13,840 nt of DNA, taken from contig JBBQVL010000100.1 of the NCBI GenBank assembly GCA_038211615.1, positions 1 through 13,840 of the forward strand, written 5' to 3'. This document shows positions 1-6,880 of this stretch, piece after piece (positions within the stretch are counted from its first letter, which is position 1; every line of letters begins with the position of its first letter). This DNA is from DASWJZ01 sp038211615 (GTDB lineage: Bacteria; Pseudomonadota; Alphaproteobacteria; Rhizobiales; Afifellaceae). The notes under the pieces are model-generated. The model ran no database searches. It saw only the letters and a program-made list of their open reading frames with translations, and was not told where the DNA came from. A program made the translations under genes and the position numbers.

Positions 1-336
1 GCGGCCGCCGCGATGGGCATGCCGCGCTGGCTGGTCATCCGCCGCGTCACCTACCGCGCGGCGCGCTCCGGCATCATCACCGGCGTGCTGCTGGCGGTAG
101 CCCGCATCAGCGGCGAGACGGCGCCGCTGCTCTTTACGGCGCTCAACAACCAGTTCTGGAGCCTCAACCTCGACGCCCCGATGGCGAGCCTGCCGACGAC
201 CATCTTCCAGTTCGCGCTGAGCCCCTACGAGGAATGGCAGAACCTCGCCTGGACCGGCGCGCTCATCATCACCGCTACTGTGCTGGCGCTGAATGTCATC
301 GCCCGCCTCCTCTCACGCTCAAGGGTAACCCAGTGA
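1..336 (+). CDS. pstA: Phosphate ABC transporter permease PstA (C-terminal part)
   Basis: Inner-membrane permease subunit of the high-affinity phosphate importer PstSCAB; it pairs with PstC and is energised by PstB. The reading frame is open from base 1, so only the last 111 residues are present and the start lies upstream. The visible part holds the cytoplasmic coupling-loop region typical of binding-protein-dependent permeases, with the PstA hallmark SGETAPLLFTA near residues 37-47 of the fragment. A final hydrophobic membrane segment follows (around LIITATVLALNVIARLL) and then a short basic tail. The stop codon overlaps the proposed GTG start of pstB, indicating translational coupling. The family call is based on the conserved loop and on the gene order; pstC and pstS would be expected upstream. 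Confidence 0.93.
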   Translation, partial: AAAAMGMPRWLVIRRVTYRAARSGIITGVLLAVARISGETAPLLFTALNNQFWSLNLDAPMASLPTTIFQFALSPYEEWQNLAWTGALIITATVLALNVIARLLSRSRVTQ

Positions 337-1112
337 ACGCAGTCGTGACCCAGGACCTTCCCGAAAAGGTCTCCATCCGCGATCTCCGCTTCTACTATGG
401 CGAGACGCTGGCGCTGAAATCGGTGAGCGTGCCGCTCTACCGCAACCGGGTGACGGCCTTCATCGGGCCGTCGGGCTGCGGAAAGTCCACGCTACTCCGC
501 GTCCTGAACCGCATCTACCAGCTCTATCCGAAGCAGCGGGCGGAGGGGCAGGTTATGCTCGACGGCAAGAACATCCTCGATGCGAAGGAGGACGTGAACA
601 GCCTCCGCGCCCGTGTCGGCATGGTGTTCCAGAAGCCGACGCCGTTCCCGATGACGATCTACGAGAACATTGCCTTCGGCCTGCGCCTCTATGAAAAGCT
701 CAGCCGCTCCGAGCTCGACGACCGCGTGGAAGCGGCGCTGACGCGGGCGGCGATCTGGGGCGAGGTGAAGGACAAGCTGCAATCGAGCGGGCTCAGCCTT
801 TCCGGCGGCCAGCAGCAGCGGCTCTGCATCGCCCGCACCGTCGCCATCCGCCCGGAGGTGGTGCTGCTCGACGAACCCTGCTCGGCGCTCGACCCGATCT
901 CCACCGCCAAGATCGAAGAGCTGATCGACGAGCTGAAGAGCGAGTACACGATCGCCATCGTCACCCACAACATGCAGCAGGCGGCGCGCGCCTCCGAGTT
1001 CACCGCCTTCATGTATCTCGGCGAGATGGTCGAGTTCGACGAGACCTCGAAGATCTTCACCGCGCCGCGCGACAAGCGCACGCAAGACTACATCACCGGC
1101 CGCTTCGGCTGA
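333..1112 (+). CDS. pstB: Phosphate ABC transporter ATP-binding protein PstB
   Basis: Cytoplasmic ATPase that powers phosphate import through PstC/PstA. From the GTG at 333 the product is 259 residues, the usual PstB size. That GTG overlaps the pstA stop and has AAGGG at 321-325 as ribosome binding site; the frame stays open further upstream inside pstA, but this is overlap rather than real protein. All ABC motifs are intact: Walker A GPSGCGKST (45-53), Q-loop Q100 in VFQKPTPFP (the PstB-typical sequence), signature LSGGQQQRL (156-164), Walker B ending in D180-E181, and switch histidine H212 in VTHNMQQA. A second in-frame GTG at 345 is a possible but less likely start. The operon position between pstA and phoU settles the substrate as phosphate. 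Confidence 0.96.
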   Translation: MNAVVTQDLPEKVSIRDLRFYYGETLALKSVSVPLYRNRVTAFIGPSGCGKSTLLRVLNRIYQLYPKQRAEGQVMLDGKNILDAKEDVNSLRARVGMVFQKPTPFPMTIYENIAFGLRLYEKLSRSELDDRVEAALTRAAIWGEVKDKLQSSGLSLSGGQQQRLCIARTVAIRPEVVLLDEPCSALDPISTAKIEELIDELKSEYTIAIVTHNMQQAARASEFTAFMYLGEMVEFDETSKIFTAPRDKRTQDYITGRFG

Positions 1113-1126
1113 GAGGCAGGGCACGA

Positions 1127-1819
1127 ATGGCACAGCACATCGTCACTTCGTTCGAGGACGACCTGCAGGGGCTCTCCCGCTCGATCGCCGAGATGGGCGG
1201 CCGCGCCGAGCAGATCGTCGAGCATTCCATCAGCGCGCTTCTCAACTCCGATGCGAACCTCGCCTACGAGGTCATCGAAGCGGACAAGAAGGTCGATGCG
1301 ATGCATCGGCAGATCGAGGAGAGCGCCATCCTCGTCATCGCGCGCCGCCAGCCGATGGCGCAGGATCTGCGCGAGACCATCTCCGCGATCCGCATCGCGA
1401 GCGACCTCGAGCGGATCGGCGACCTCGGCAAGAACATCGCGAAGCGGGGGCTCGTCATCCAGAACGAGACGTTCTCGCAGAAGGTGCGGGTCGGCGTCGA
1501 GCATTTGTCCGATCTCGCGTTGGCGCAGGTGAAGAAGGTGCTCGACGCCTACGCCGCGCGCGACGTGGAGAAGGCGCGCGACGTCTGCGCCCAGGACCAG
1601 GAGATCGACGCGGTCTACACCTCGCTGTTCCGCGAGCTGCTGACCTACATGATGGAGGATCCGCGCAACATCACGATGTGCACGCACCTCCTCTTCTGCG
1701 CCAAGAACATCGAGCGGATCGGCGACCACGCGACCAACATCGCGGAAACCGTCTTCTACCTGATCACCGGGGAGCAGTGGGTCGAGCCGCGCCAGTCGAG
1801 CACGCGGGTCGAGGAATAG
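1127..1819 (+). CDS. phoU: Phosphate signalling complex protein PhoU
   Basis: Peripheral cytoplasmic regulator that links the Pst transporter to the PhoR/PhoB two-component system and keeps Pho genes off when phosphate is plentiful. The 230-residue product is of normal length and consists of two PhoU helical-bundle repeats. Each carries the metal-binding E-x-x-x-D motif: ERIGD at 95-99 and again ERIGD at 196-200, the second continuing into HATNIAE. The ATG at 1127 follows pstB by 14 nt with a purine-rich GAGGCAGG site just upstream. Gene order pstB-phoU-phoB is standard in Alphaproteobacteria and supports the call. Confidence 0.96.
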   Translation: MAQHIVTSFEDDLQGLSRSIAEMGGRAEQIVEHSISALLNSDANLAYEVIEADKKVDAMHRQIEESAILVIARRQPMAQDLRETISAIRIASDLERIGDLGKNIAKRGLVIQNETFSQKVRVGVEHLSDLALAQVKKVLDAYAARDVEKARDVCAQDQEIDAVYTSLFRELLTYMMEDPRNITMCTHLLFCAKNIERIGDHATNIAETVFYLITGEQWVEPRQSSTRVEE

Positions 1820-1841
1820 CTGGCGCGAGGGCGAGGGGAGC

Positions 1842-2543
1842 ATGGCCAAGCCGCTGATCCTGATCGTCGAAGACGAAGAGCCGCTGACGCTGCTGCTTCG
1901 CTACAACCTCGAAGCGGAGGGCTACGAGGTCGAGGTTTCCGCGCGTGGCGACGAGGCGGAGATCAGGCTGCGCGAACGCATGCCGGATCTCCTGATCCTC
2001 GACTGGATGCTGCCCGGCCTCTCCGGCATCGAGCTCTGCCGGCGGCTCCGCACCCGCGACGACACCGCGAAGCTGCCCATCCTGATGCTGACGGCGCGCG
2101 GCGAGGAAGATGAGCGCATCCGTGGCCTCGCCACCGGCGCCGACGACTATGTGGTCAAGCCCTTCTCGGTGGCGGAGCTGATGGCGCGGGTGAAGGCGCT
2201 GCTGCGCCGCGCCCGCCCGGAGGCGATCTCCTCGCTCTTACGCGCCGGCGACCTGGAGCTCGACCGCGAGACGTTCCGCGTGCGCCGCGCGGGCCGCGAG
2301 GTGCATCTCGGGCCGACGGAATTCCGGCTGCTCGAATTCCTGATGAAGACCCCCGGCCGCGTCTTCACCCGCGAGCAGCTTCTCGACGGAGTCTGGGGGC
2401 ATGACGTCTATGTCGACGAGCGCACCGTCGACGTCCACATCGGACGGCTGCGCCGGGCGCTGAACCGCGGCCGCAGCCGCGATCCGATCCGCACCGTGCG
2501 CGGCGCCGGCTACGCCTTCAACGAGCAGCTCGAACGGGCCTGA
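1842..2543 (+). CDS. phoB: Phosphate regulon response regulator PhoB
   Basis: OmpR-family transcription factor that binds Pho boxes when phosphorylated under phosphate limitation. The 233-residue protein has an N-terminal receiver domain with acidic pocket E10-D11-E12, phospho-acceptor D54 (LILDWMLPG), T84 and K106 (VVKPF). A winged-helix DNA-binding domain from about residue 130 to the end follows, including VDVHIGRLRRALN and the C-terminal RTVRGAGYAF typical of PhoB. The ATG at 1842 is preceded by GAGGGGAG and lies 22 nt after phoU. Identification as PhoB rather than another OmpR-type regulator rests on both this C-terminal sequence and the pst-phoU context. No adjacent phoR is visible; it may be upstream of the window. 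Confidence 0.95.
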   Translation: MAKPLILIVEDEEPLTLLLRYNLEAEGYEVEVSARGDEAEIRLRERMPDLLILDWMLPGLSGIELCRRLRTRDDTAKLPILMLTARGEEDERIRGLATGADDYVVKPFSVAELMARVKALLRRARPEAISSLLRAGDLELDRETFRVRRAGREVHLGPTEFRLLEFLMKTPGRVFTREQLLDGVWGHDVYVDERTVDVHIGRLRRALNRGRSRDPIRTVRGAGYAFNEQLERA

Positions 2544-2558
2544 TCGAAGCCGGCAAAG

Positions 2559-2590
2559 AAAAAGGCGGGGCCCGCCCCGCCATTTTGTTA
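2559..2590. terminator. Bidirectional intrinsic terminator between phoB and gcrA
   Basis: A perfect 8-bp GC stem (2564-2571 pairing with 2574-2581) is flanked by an A-run on the left and TTTT at 2583-2586 on the right. Read on the + strand it ends the pst-phoB operon. Read on the - strand it gives a T-rich tail after the stem and can end gcrA transcription. The drawn loop is only 2 nt, so the top base pairs probably open in practice. Confidence 0.85.
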
Positions 2591-2628
2591 CGCCATTTCT
2601 TCGGGAGGAAGGGGGCTCTTCAGTCCGC

Positions 2629-3114
2629 CTAGCCCGAACGTCTCAGGCGTCGGCGCGGCTCCGGAGCCTGATACGCGACTCCGGCGTGATACTCGCAGTA
2701 CGGGAGGTTTTCCAGCGAATCATGCCCGCAGAAGTGGAAATCTTCGTGTCCGGGGTCGCCGATCGGCCATTTGCAGGTCTTTTCGGTGAGCGCAAAGATC
2801 GACAGCCGCTTCGCGATCGGCACCACGACGTTGCGGCGCGGCCGCATGTCGGCCTCGGGAAGCTGATCCGACTTCAGCGCGAGATTGCCCACGGTGATCA
2901 TCTGGCGCACGCGCCGGACACCGGTCGAATGCGTTCGGCGCTGGCGCTTGATCGAGGACGTCGGCTGCCCGCGTCCGGAAAGTCCGAGGCGGTGCACCTT
3001 GCCGATCACCGCGTTGCGGGTGACGCCGCCAAGTTCCGCCGCGATCTGGCTGGCGGACAGGCCGTCCTGCCAGAGCTTCTTCAACAGTTCGACCCGTTCG
3101 TCGGTCCAGGACAT
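2629..3114 (-). CDS. gcrA: Cell-cycle transcriptional regulator GcrA
   Basis: GcrA acts with the housekeeping sigma-70 RNA polymerase at promoters carrying CcrM-methylated GANTC sites and controls cell-cycle genes in Alphaproteobacteria. The 161-residue product begins MSWTDERVELLKKLWQDGLS, the GcrA N-terminal helix-turn-helix with SASQIAAEL and TRNAVIGKVHRLGL. After a basic linker comes the conserved C-terminal region TCKWPIGDP ... FHFCGH ... LPYCEYH, which contains the Cys/His cluster of the family. The start at 3114 was chosen because it matches the family N-terminus and has AAGGAGAG directly upstream; the frame is open for 66 more codons but that extension has no family features. It faces phoB convergently across the terminator. 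Confidence 0.95.
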   Translation of the reverse strand: MSWTDERVELLKKLWQDGLSASQIAAELGGVTRNAVIGKVHRLGLSGRGQPTSSIKRQRRTHSTGVRRVRQMITVGNLALKSDQLPEADMRPRRNVVVPIAKRLSIFALTEKTCKWPIGDPGHEDFHFCGHDSLENLPYCEYHAGVAYQAPEPRRRLRRSG

Positions 3115-3155
3115 CAGCTCTCCTTGGGACCGCTTTCCTCCGCCGACGCTGCGTC

Positions 3156-3338
3156 GAATCCAATCGCGTTCGCGAAACGCTACGCGCTCACGTTGGACGC
3201 AATGACTAGATGGAAAACCGATCCGCCGCACAACATGTCGTGCGTGTTGACCGGGAAAGTATAGGCGCCGGGAATCGGCCACAAGAGTCCCCGCCCCTTT
3301 ATCCAACGGCAATATCGCTGAATTGGGAAAAGTGAGTC
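3156..3338. promoter_or_regulatory. Cluster of four GANTC (CcrM methylation) sites upstream of gcrA
   Basis: GAATC occurs at 3156-3160 and 3272-3276, and GAGTC at 3285-3289 and 3334-3338. GANTC is the CcrM methyltransferase target in Alphaproteobacteria and part of the GcrA promoter signature. The density is high for this window: I noted only one site in the roughly 2.6 kb upstream of the phoB-gcrA terminator (2389-2393, in phoB). Methylation itself cannot be read from sequence. Confidence 0.7.
3258..3285 (-). promoter_or_regulatory. Predicted gcrA promoter with a GANTC site in its spacer
   Basis: On the - strand, CTTGTG (3285-3280) and TATACT (3263-3258) are separated by 16 nt and resemble sigma-70 -35 and -10 boxes. 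A GAATC site lies in the spacer and a GAGTC site overlaps the upstream edge of the -35 box. This is the arrangement described for GcrA/CcrM-controlled promoters. It would give a leader of about 135 nt before gcrA. The -35 match is partial, so the exact start is uncertain. Confidence 0.5.
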
Positions 3339-3378
3339 GCGAATGTCACAGTCGGCGCGGGCGCCGGCGATAATCCGC

Positions 3379-3798
3379 TTAGTGGGCCTTGAGATAGGCG
3401 ATGATCGCGGCGCGATCTTCCGCGGCGCTCATGCCTGCGTAGGGCTTCATGTTGGTTGCGGGGACAACTGCCTCCGGCTTCTCGATGAAGCGGTCGAGCG
3501 TCGCCTCATCCCAGACCATTCCGCTCTTCTTCATGCCCTCCGAGTAGGCGTAGCCGGGGAGCGAGCCCGCCTTGCGCCCGACGATCCCGGCGAGGCTCGG
3601 GCCGAGCCGGTTGTCGCCCTGCTCGACGGTGTGGCAGGTGCGGCAGGTGTTGTTGAAGAGGATCTGCCCTGGCTCGTCGGCGCTGGCGGCCGCCGCGAGC
3701 AGCGCCGAAGCAGCGAGGCTCACGGCCAGCACGGTGCGCAGGCCACTTCGAACGCCTGCCGGCGCGGATCCAGACTTCCGGGGAGCAAGCTGCTTCAA
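3379..3798 (-). CDS. Exported class I c-type cytochrome
   Basis: Small soluble periplasmic electron carrier. I place the start at the TTG at 3798 because a near-perfect AAGGAGGG lies 7 nt upstream (3806-3813); an ATG at 3867 in the same frame would add 23 residues with no such site. From the TTG the protein is 139 residues: a basic N-terminus, a hydrophobic signal core at about 20-38 and a likely signal peptidase I site after ASA (residue 40). The haem-binding motif CRTCH is at 52-56, followed by LGPSLAGIVGR and the axial-ligand Met117 in ATNMKPYAGM. This matches the cytochrome c2/c550-like group. The redox partner is not evident from the neighbours. It lies 264 nt upstream of gcrA on the same strand and is divergent from ffs. 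A GC-rich hairpin without a T-run (3351-3368) follows the stop. Confidence 0.88.
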   Translation of the reverse strand: MKQLAPRKSGSAPAGVRSGLRTVLAVSLAASALLAAAASADEPGQILFNNTCRTCHTVEQGDNRLGPSLAGIVGRKAGSLPGYAYSEGMKKSGMVWDEATLDRFIEKPEAVVPATNMKPYAGMSAAEDRAAIIAYLKAH

Positions 3799-3924
3799 GG
3801 TCCGTCCCTCCTTGTGCGCGTCATGACGGCCGGTCGAACCCGAATGGTCCCACCCGTCCCCCAGCAAACCGCGCGGCGGACCGCGAGTTCCCGCCGCTTC
3901 GTCAGGATCCGCCGCTCCGCAGGC

Positions 3925-3956
3925 TTGCGCCCGCCCCTCCCAGCGGCGATATAGAT
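3925..3956 (+). promoter_or_regulatory. Predicted promoter of the SRP RNA gene
   Basis: TTGCGC (3925-3930) and GATATA (3948-3953) are spaced by 17 nt, and the first base of the folded RNA at 3961 lies 7 nt after the -10 box. This geometry fits a sigma-70 promoter, with an imperfect -35. The same AT-rich patch could also serve the divergent cytochrome gene. Confidence 0.5.
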
Positions 3957-3960
3957 CGCA

Positions 3961-4057
3961 GGGAGGTTGGCGGTGGACGTGCTACTCGCCAACCGGGTCA
4001 GGTCCGGAAGGAAGCAGCCCCAACGAGATTCGGCACGGGTTGCCAGTCCAGCCTCCC
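3961..4057 (+). ncRNA. ffs: Signal recognition particle RNA, small bacterial type (4.5S)
   Basis: RNA partner of Ffh in co-translational membrane targeting. The universally conserved apical part GGTCAGGTCCGGAAGGAAGC is present, with the GGAA tetraloop at 4006-4009 and the asymmetric AGCAG loop after it. The ends pair: GGGAGG at 3961-3966 with CCTCCC at 4052-4057, giving a single hairpin of 97 nt. The pyrimidine-rich CTTTCTCTC just downstream may assist termination. It lies immediately before dnaX, a frequent arrangement in Alphaproteobacteria. The exact ends are inferred from pairing. Confidence 0.95.
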
Positions 4058-4103
4058 GCTTTCTCTCAACCTTTCGCTCGCGCGAGGCACCGCCGAAAGG
4101 CCA

Positions 4104-5852
4104 ATGACCGAACCCGCTCCCGGCTATCAGGTGCTTGCGCGGAAATACCGCCCTGCCCGCTTCGACGACCTGATCGGCCAGGAGCCGATGGTGCGGACGC
4201 TGAAGAACGCGTTTGCCGCCGGCCGCATTCCGCATGCCTGGATGCTGACCGGCGTGCGCGGGGTGGGCAAGACCACCACAGCCCGCATCCTGGCGCGCGG
4301 GCTGAACTACGAGACGGAGGACGGCTCGGGAGCGCCCAACGTCGATCTTGCGGTCGAGGGCGTGCATTGCCGCGCCATCATGGAAGGCCGGCATCCCGAT
4401 GTCATGGAGATGGACGCGGCCTCGCATACCGGCATCGACGACATCCGCGACATCATCGATTCGGCGCGCTACTCGCCGGTCTCGGCGCGCTTCAAGGTCT
4501 ACATCATCGACGAGGTCCACATGCTCTCCAAGCAGGCCTTCAACGGCCTCTTGAAGACGCTGGAGGAGCCGCCGCCGCATGTGAAATTCATCTTCGCGAC
4601 GACCGAGATCCGCAAGGTGCCGGTGACGGTGCTGTCGCGCTGCCAGCGTTTCGATCTCCGCCGCGTCGACGCCGCGGTTTTGGTGGCGCACCTCGCCGGC
4701 ATCGCGGAAAAGGAGGGCATCGCGGTCGAGTCCAATGCGCTGCGCCAGATCGCGCGCGCGGCGGAAGGCTCGGTGCGCGATGCGCTGTCGATCCTCGACC
4801 AGGCGATCGCGCACGGCGCGGGCACGGTGGATGCCGAGACCGTCGAGGGCATGCTGGGGCTCGCCGACCGCACGCGCGTCGTCGATCTCTTCGAGCACAC
4901 GATGCGCGGCGACGCCGCGGCGGCGCTTGCCGAGATGGACGCGCAGCACAATGCCGGCGCCGATCCGGCGATCGTGCTGACCGACCTTGCCGACTTCTGC
5001 CATTACGTCACGCGGCTGAAGCTTGCGCCGAGTGCTGCCGCGAACGCCGCGATCTCGGAGACGGAGCGGGTGCGCGGCGCGGCCTTCGCCGAGGCGCTGT
5101 CGCTCCGCGATCTCGCCCGCGCCTGGCAGATCCTGGTGAAGGGGCTGGAGGAAGTGGGAATTGCGGCGCGGCCGCGGGCGGCCGCCGAAATGGTACTCGT
5201 CCGCCTCTGCCATGCCGCCGACCTGCCGACGCCGGACGAGGCGATCCGCATGCTTTCCGCGAACGGCGTGGCCACGCCATCGCCGCCAGCTTCCGCGGCG
5301 CCGCGCGCCCCCGCCGCGGCGGCGTCCGCCGGTCCGCAAGCGGCGCGCGCAAGCACGGCGCCGCGGCTCGAAACGGCGGCGGTCGCGGCCCCCGCGGCGG
5401 CGCGCCCCGAGATCACGCTCCGGAGCTTCGACGACATCATCGCGAAGGCCAAAGCCGACCGCGACCGGCTGCTGGTGTTCGCGCTCGAGCGGCATGTTCG
5501 GCCGCTGCGCTTCGAGCAGGGGCGGATCGAGATCGCGCTCACCCCCGATGCCGAGCCGACCCTGCCGCAGAAGCTCGGGCAGATTCTGCGGACGTGGACC
5601 GGCGAGCGCTGGATGGTCACCGTCAGCAAGGAACAGGCCGGCGCGACCGTGCATGAAGTGCGCAAGAAGAGCGAGGCGTCGCTGCTCGACGAGGCGCGCG
5701 CCGATCCGCTTGTCCGCAAGCTGCTCGACCGCTTTCCCGGCGCCGAGATCGTCAGCGTGCGCGAGCGCGCGACGCAGGCGGAAGTCGAAGCCGCGCCAGC
5801 GGCGGGCGAATTCCTCGCGGACGTCGCCGAGGACAATGAGGGCGGGGACTGA
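4104..5852 (+). CDS. dnaX: DNA polymerase III subunits gamma/tau
   Basis: ATPase of the clamp-loader complex that loads the beta clamp and, as tau, connects the replicase to the helicase. The 582-residue product has the AAA+ module with Walker A GVRGVGKT (50-57), Walker B DEVH (136-139) and the SRC motif (178-180). The clamp-loader collar domain runs to about 370, an Ala/Pro-rich linker spans roughly 390-434, and a C-terminal tau-type domain fills about 435-582. The family's zinc module normally has four cysteines between Walker A and Walker B; here only Cys-Arg (GVHCRAIMEG) remains, as I recall for rhizobial DnaX. I see no A-AAA-AAG slippery site, so a shorter gamma form by programmed frameshifting is not supported. 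The start at 4104 has GAAAGG upstream, and the stop overlaps the ybaB start. Confidence 0.95.
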   Translation: MTEPAPGYQVLARKYRPARFDDLIGQEPMVRTLKNAFAAGRIPHAWMLTGVRGVGKTTTARILARGLNYETEDGSGAPNVDLAVEGVHCRAIMEGRHPDVMEMDAASHTGIDDIRDIIDSARYSPVSARFKVYIIDEVHMLSKQAFNGLLKTLEEPPPHVKFIFATTEIRKVPVTVLSRCQRFDLRRVDAAVLVAHLAGIAEKEGIAVESNALRQIARAAEGSVRDALSILDQAIAHGAGTVDAETVEGMLGLADRTRVVDLFEHTMRGDAAAALAEMDAQHNAGADPAIVLTDLADFCHYVTRLKLAPSAAANAAISETERVRGAAFAEALSLRDLARAWQILVKGLEEVGIAARPRAAAEMVLVRLCHAADLPTPDEAIRMLSANGVATPSPPASAAPRAPAAAASAGPQAARASTAPRLETAAVAAPAAARPEITLRSFDDIIAKAKADRDRLLVFALERHVRPLRFEQGRIEIALTPDAEPTLPQKLGQILRTWTGERWMVTVSKEQAGATVHEVRKKSEASLLDEARADPLVRKLLDRFPGAEIVSVRERATQAEVEAAPAAGEFLADVAEDNEGGD

Positions 5853-6175
5853 TGATGGATTTCCTTGGGATGATGAAGCAGGCGAAGGAGCTGCAGGGAA
5901 AGATGCAGGGCCTGCAGGCGGAGATCGCCGCGCTCGAGGCGACCGGCACGTCGGGCGGCGGGCTCGTCACCGTGATCGTCGACGGCAAGGGCGGCCTGAA
6001 GAGCATCCGCATCGATCCCTCGCTCGCCAAGCCGGAGGAGATCGAGATCCTCGAAGACCTCGTGGTCGCCGCCGCCACCGATGCGCGCGGCAAGGCCGAG
6101 GCGCTCGCGGCGGAGAAGATGAAGGCACTGACCGCCGGCCTCGGACTGCCGCCCGGCCTCGGCCTGCCTTTCTAG
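5852..6175 (+). CDS. YbaB/EbfC family nucleoid-associated protein
   Basis: Small DNA-binding protein that forms dimers and is associated with the nucleoid. The 107-residue product begins with a helical FLGMMKQAKELQGKMQ stretch followed by a longer helix. The core strand region (GLVTVIVDGKGGLKSIRID) and a C-terminal helix (KAEALAAEKMKAL) complete the YbaB fold. The first ATG at 5852 shares one base with the dnaX stop; a second ATG at 5855 is equally possible and the two differ by one residue. The dnaX-ybaB-recR order is widely conserved and suggests a replication/repair-linked role; the molecular role is not fully defined in the family. Confidence 0.93.
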   Translation: MMDFLGMMKQAKELQGKMQGLQAEIAALEATGTSGGGLVTVIVDGKGGLKSIRIDPSLAKPEEIEILEDLVVAAATDARGKAEALAAEKMKALTAGLGLPPGLGLPF

Positions 6176-6184
6176 GGGAATTCC

Positions 6185-6805
6185 TTGGCGCGGTCGGTCG
6201 TCGGGCCGGAGATCGAGAAGCTCATCCAGTTGCTCGCGCGGCTGCCCGGGCTCGGGCCGCGCTCGGCGCGGCGCGCGGCGCTGGCGCTCCTGAAGAAGAA
6301 GGAAGCGCTGATGCAGCCGCTCGGCAAGGCGATCGCCGAGGCCGCGGCGGCGGTTTCCGTCTGCACGATCTGCGGCAACGTCGATACGCAGAATCCCTGC
6401 ACGATCTGCCGCGATGCCGCCCGCGACGCCTCGATCCTCGTGGCGGTCGAGGATGTCGGCGACCTCTGGGCGCTGGAGCGCGCCGCGGCGACCAGGGGCC
6501 GCTACCATGTGCTCGGCGGCGTGCTGTCGCCGCTCGACGGGATCGGCCCCGACGATCTGAATATCGCCTCGCTCGTTGGCCGCGTGCGCGCCGGCCGTGA
6601 AGCGGGGGGCGGCATCTCCGAAGTGATCCTCGCCATGAACGCCACGGTCGAGGGGCAGACCACGGCCCACTACATCACCGACCAGCTCGCCGGCACGGGC
6701 GCGAAAATTACCCGGCTCGCGCACGGCGTCCCGGTCGGCGGCGAGCTCGACTATCTCGACGACGGCACCCTCGCGGCCGCCATGAAGAGCCGCACGCTCT
6801 TCTGA
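6185..6805 (+). CDS. recR: Recombination mediator protein RecR
   Basis: RecR works with RecO (and RecF) to load RecA on single-stranded DNA during gap repair. The 206-residue protein has an N-terminal helix-hairpin-helix (LARLPGLGPRSARR, 17-30) and a C4 zinc finger with C60, C63, C72 and C75 (CTICGNVDTQNPCTIC). A Toprim domain follows (VAVEDVGDLWALER, then YHVLGGVLSPLDGIGPDDL). The C-terminal part contains TTAHYITDQL and the LAHGVPVGGELDYLDDGTL segment typical of RecR. The start is the TTG at 6185, preceded by AGGGGAA and 9 nt after the ybaB stop; no ATG in frame precedes the helix-hairpin-helix. Confidence 0.96.
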   Translation: MARSVVGPEIEKLIQLLARLPGLGPRSARRAALALLKKKEALMQPLGKAIAEAAAAVSVCTICGNVDTQNPCTICRDAARDASILVAVEDVGDLWALERAAATRGRYHVLGGVLSPLDGIGPDDLNIASLVGRVRAGREAGGGISEVILAMNATVEGQTTAHYITDQLAGTGAKITRLAHGVPVGGELDYLDDGTLAAAMKSRTLF

Positions 6806-6817
6806 GCACTTAATTCG

Positions 6818-6832
6818 GAACATATAGCGAAC
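6818..6832. promoter_or_regulatory. Predicted LexA (SOS) box, GAAC-N7-GAAC
   Basis: GAAC at 6818-6821 and GAAC at 6829-6832 flank the AT-rich 7-mer ATATAGC. This is an exact match to the direct-repeat operator GAAC-N7-GAAC (GTTC-N7-GTTC on the other strand) described for LexA in Alphaproteobacteria. It lies between the recR stop and the GST-like start, about 50-63 nt upstream of the latter, where a repressor could block transcription. LexA binding is inferred. Confidence 0.65.
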
Positions 6833-6880
6833 GCATTAGTCATCGTGGTAAGGTTGGGGGCTTCTCAAGGAGACGTTCCG

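Noticed and set aside
3080..3100. GTTC-N5-GTTC near the start of gcrA as a LexA box
   Set aside because: The spacing is 5 nt rather than 7 and it lies inside the gcrA coding sequence.
3338..3365. Possible Pho box (TGTCA-like) downstream of the cytochrome gene
   Set aside because: Only one partial half-site (ATGTCACA) is present, without the tandem CTGTCAT-type repeat at the required spacing.
3351..3368. Hairpin after the cytochrome c stop as an intrinsic terminator
   Set aside because: The stem is GC-rich but short and no T-run follows on the - strand; it is kept only as a note under the cytochrome gene.
4700..4720. AAAA run in dnaX as a possible frameshift site
   Set aside because: It is GAAAAGG inside the collar domain, not a slippery heptamer, and no downstream stop and hairpin arrangement typical of dnaX frameshifting was seen.
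3795..5654. Long open frame on the - strand opposite dnaX (619 codons)
   Set aside because: It is antisense to a clear dnaX, is dominated by Arg, Gly, Ala and His as expected of a shadow frame in GC-rich DNA, and covers the SRP RNA gene as well.
4040..5656. Long + strand frame overlapping dnaX in another phase
   Set aside because: Arg/Gly/Ala-rich translation without domains; the dnaX frame has all the clamp-loader motifs.
5003..6823. Long open frame on the - strand opposite dnaX-ybaB-recR (606 codons)
   Set aside because: It spans three well-supported genes in antisense, has no recognisable domain and has low-complexity Ser/Ala/Arg composition in its second half.
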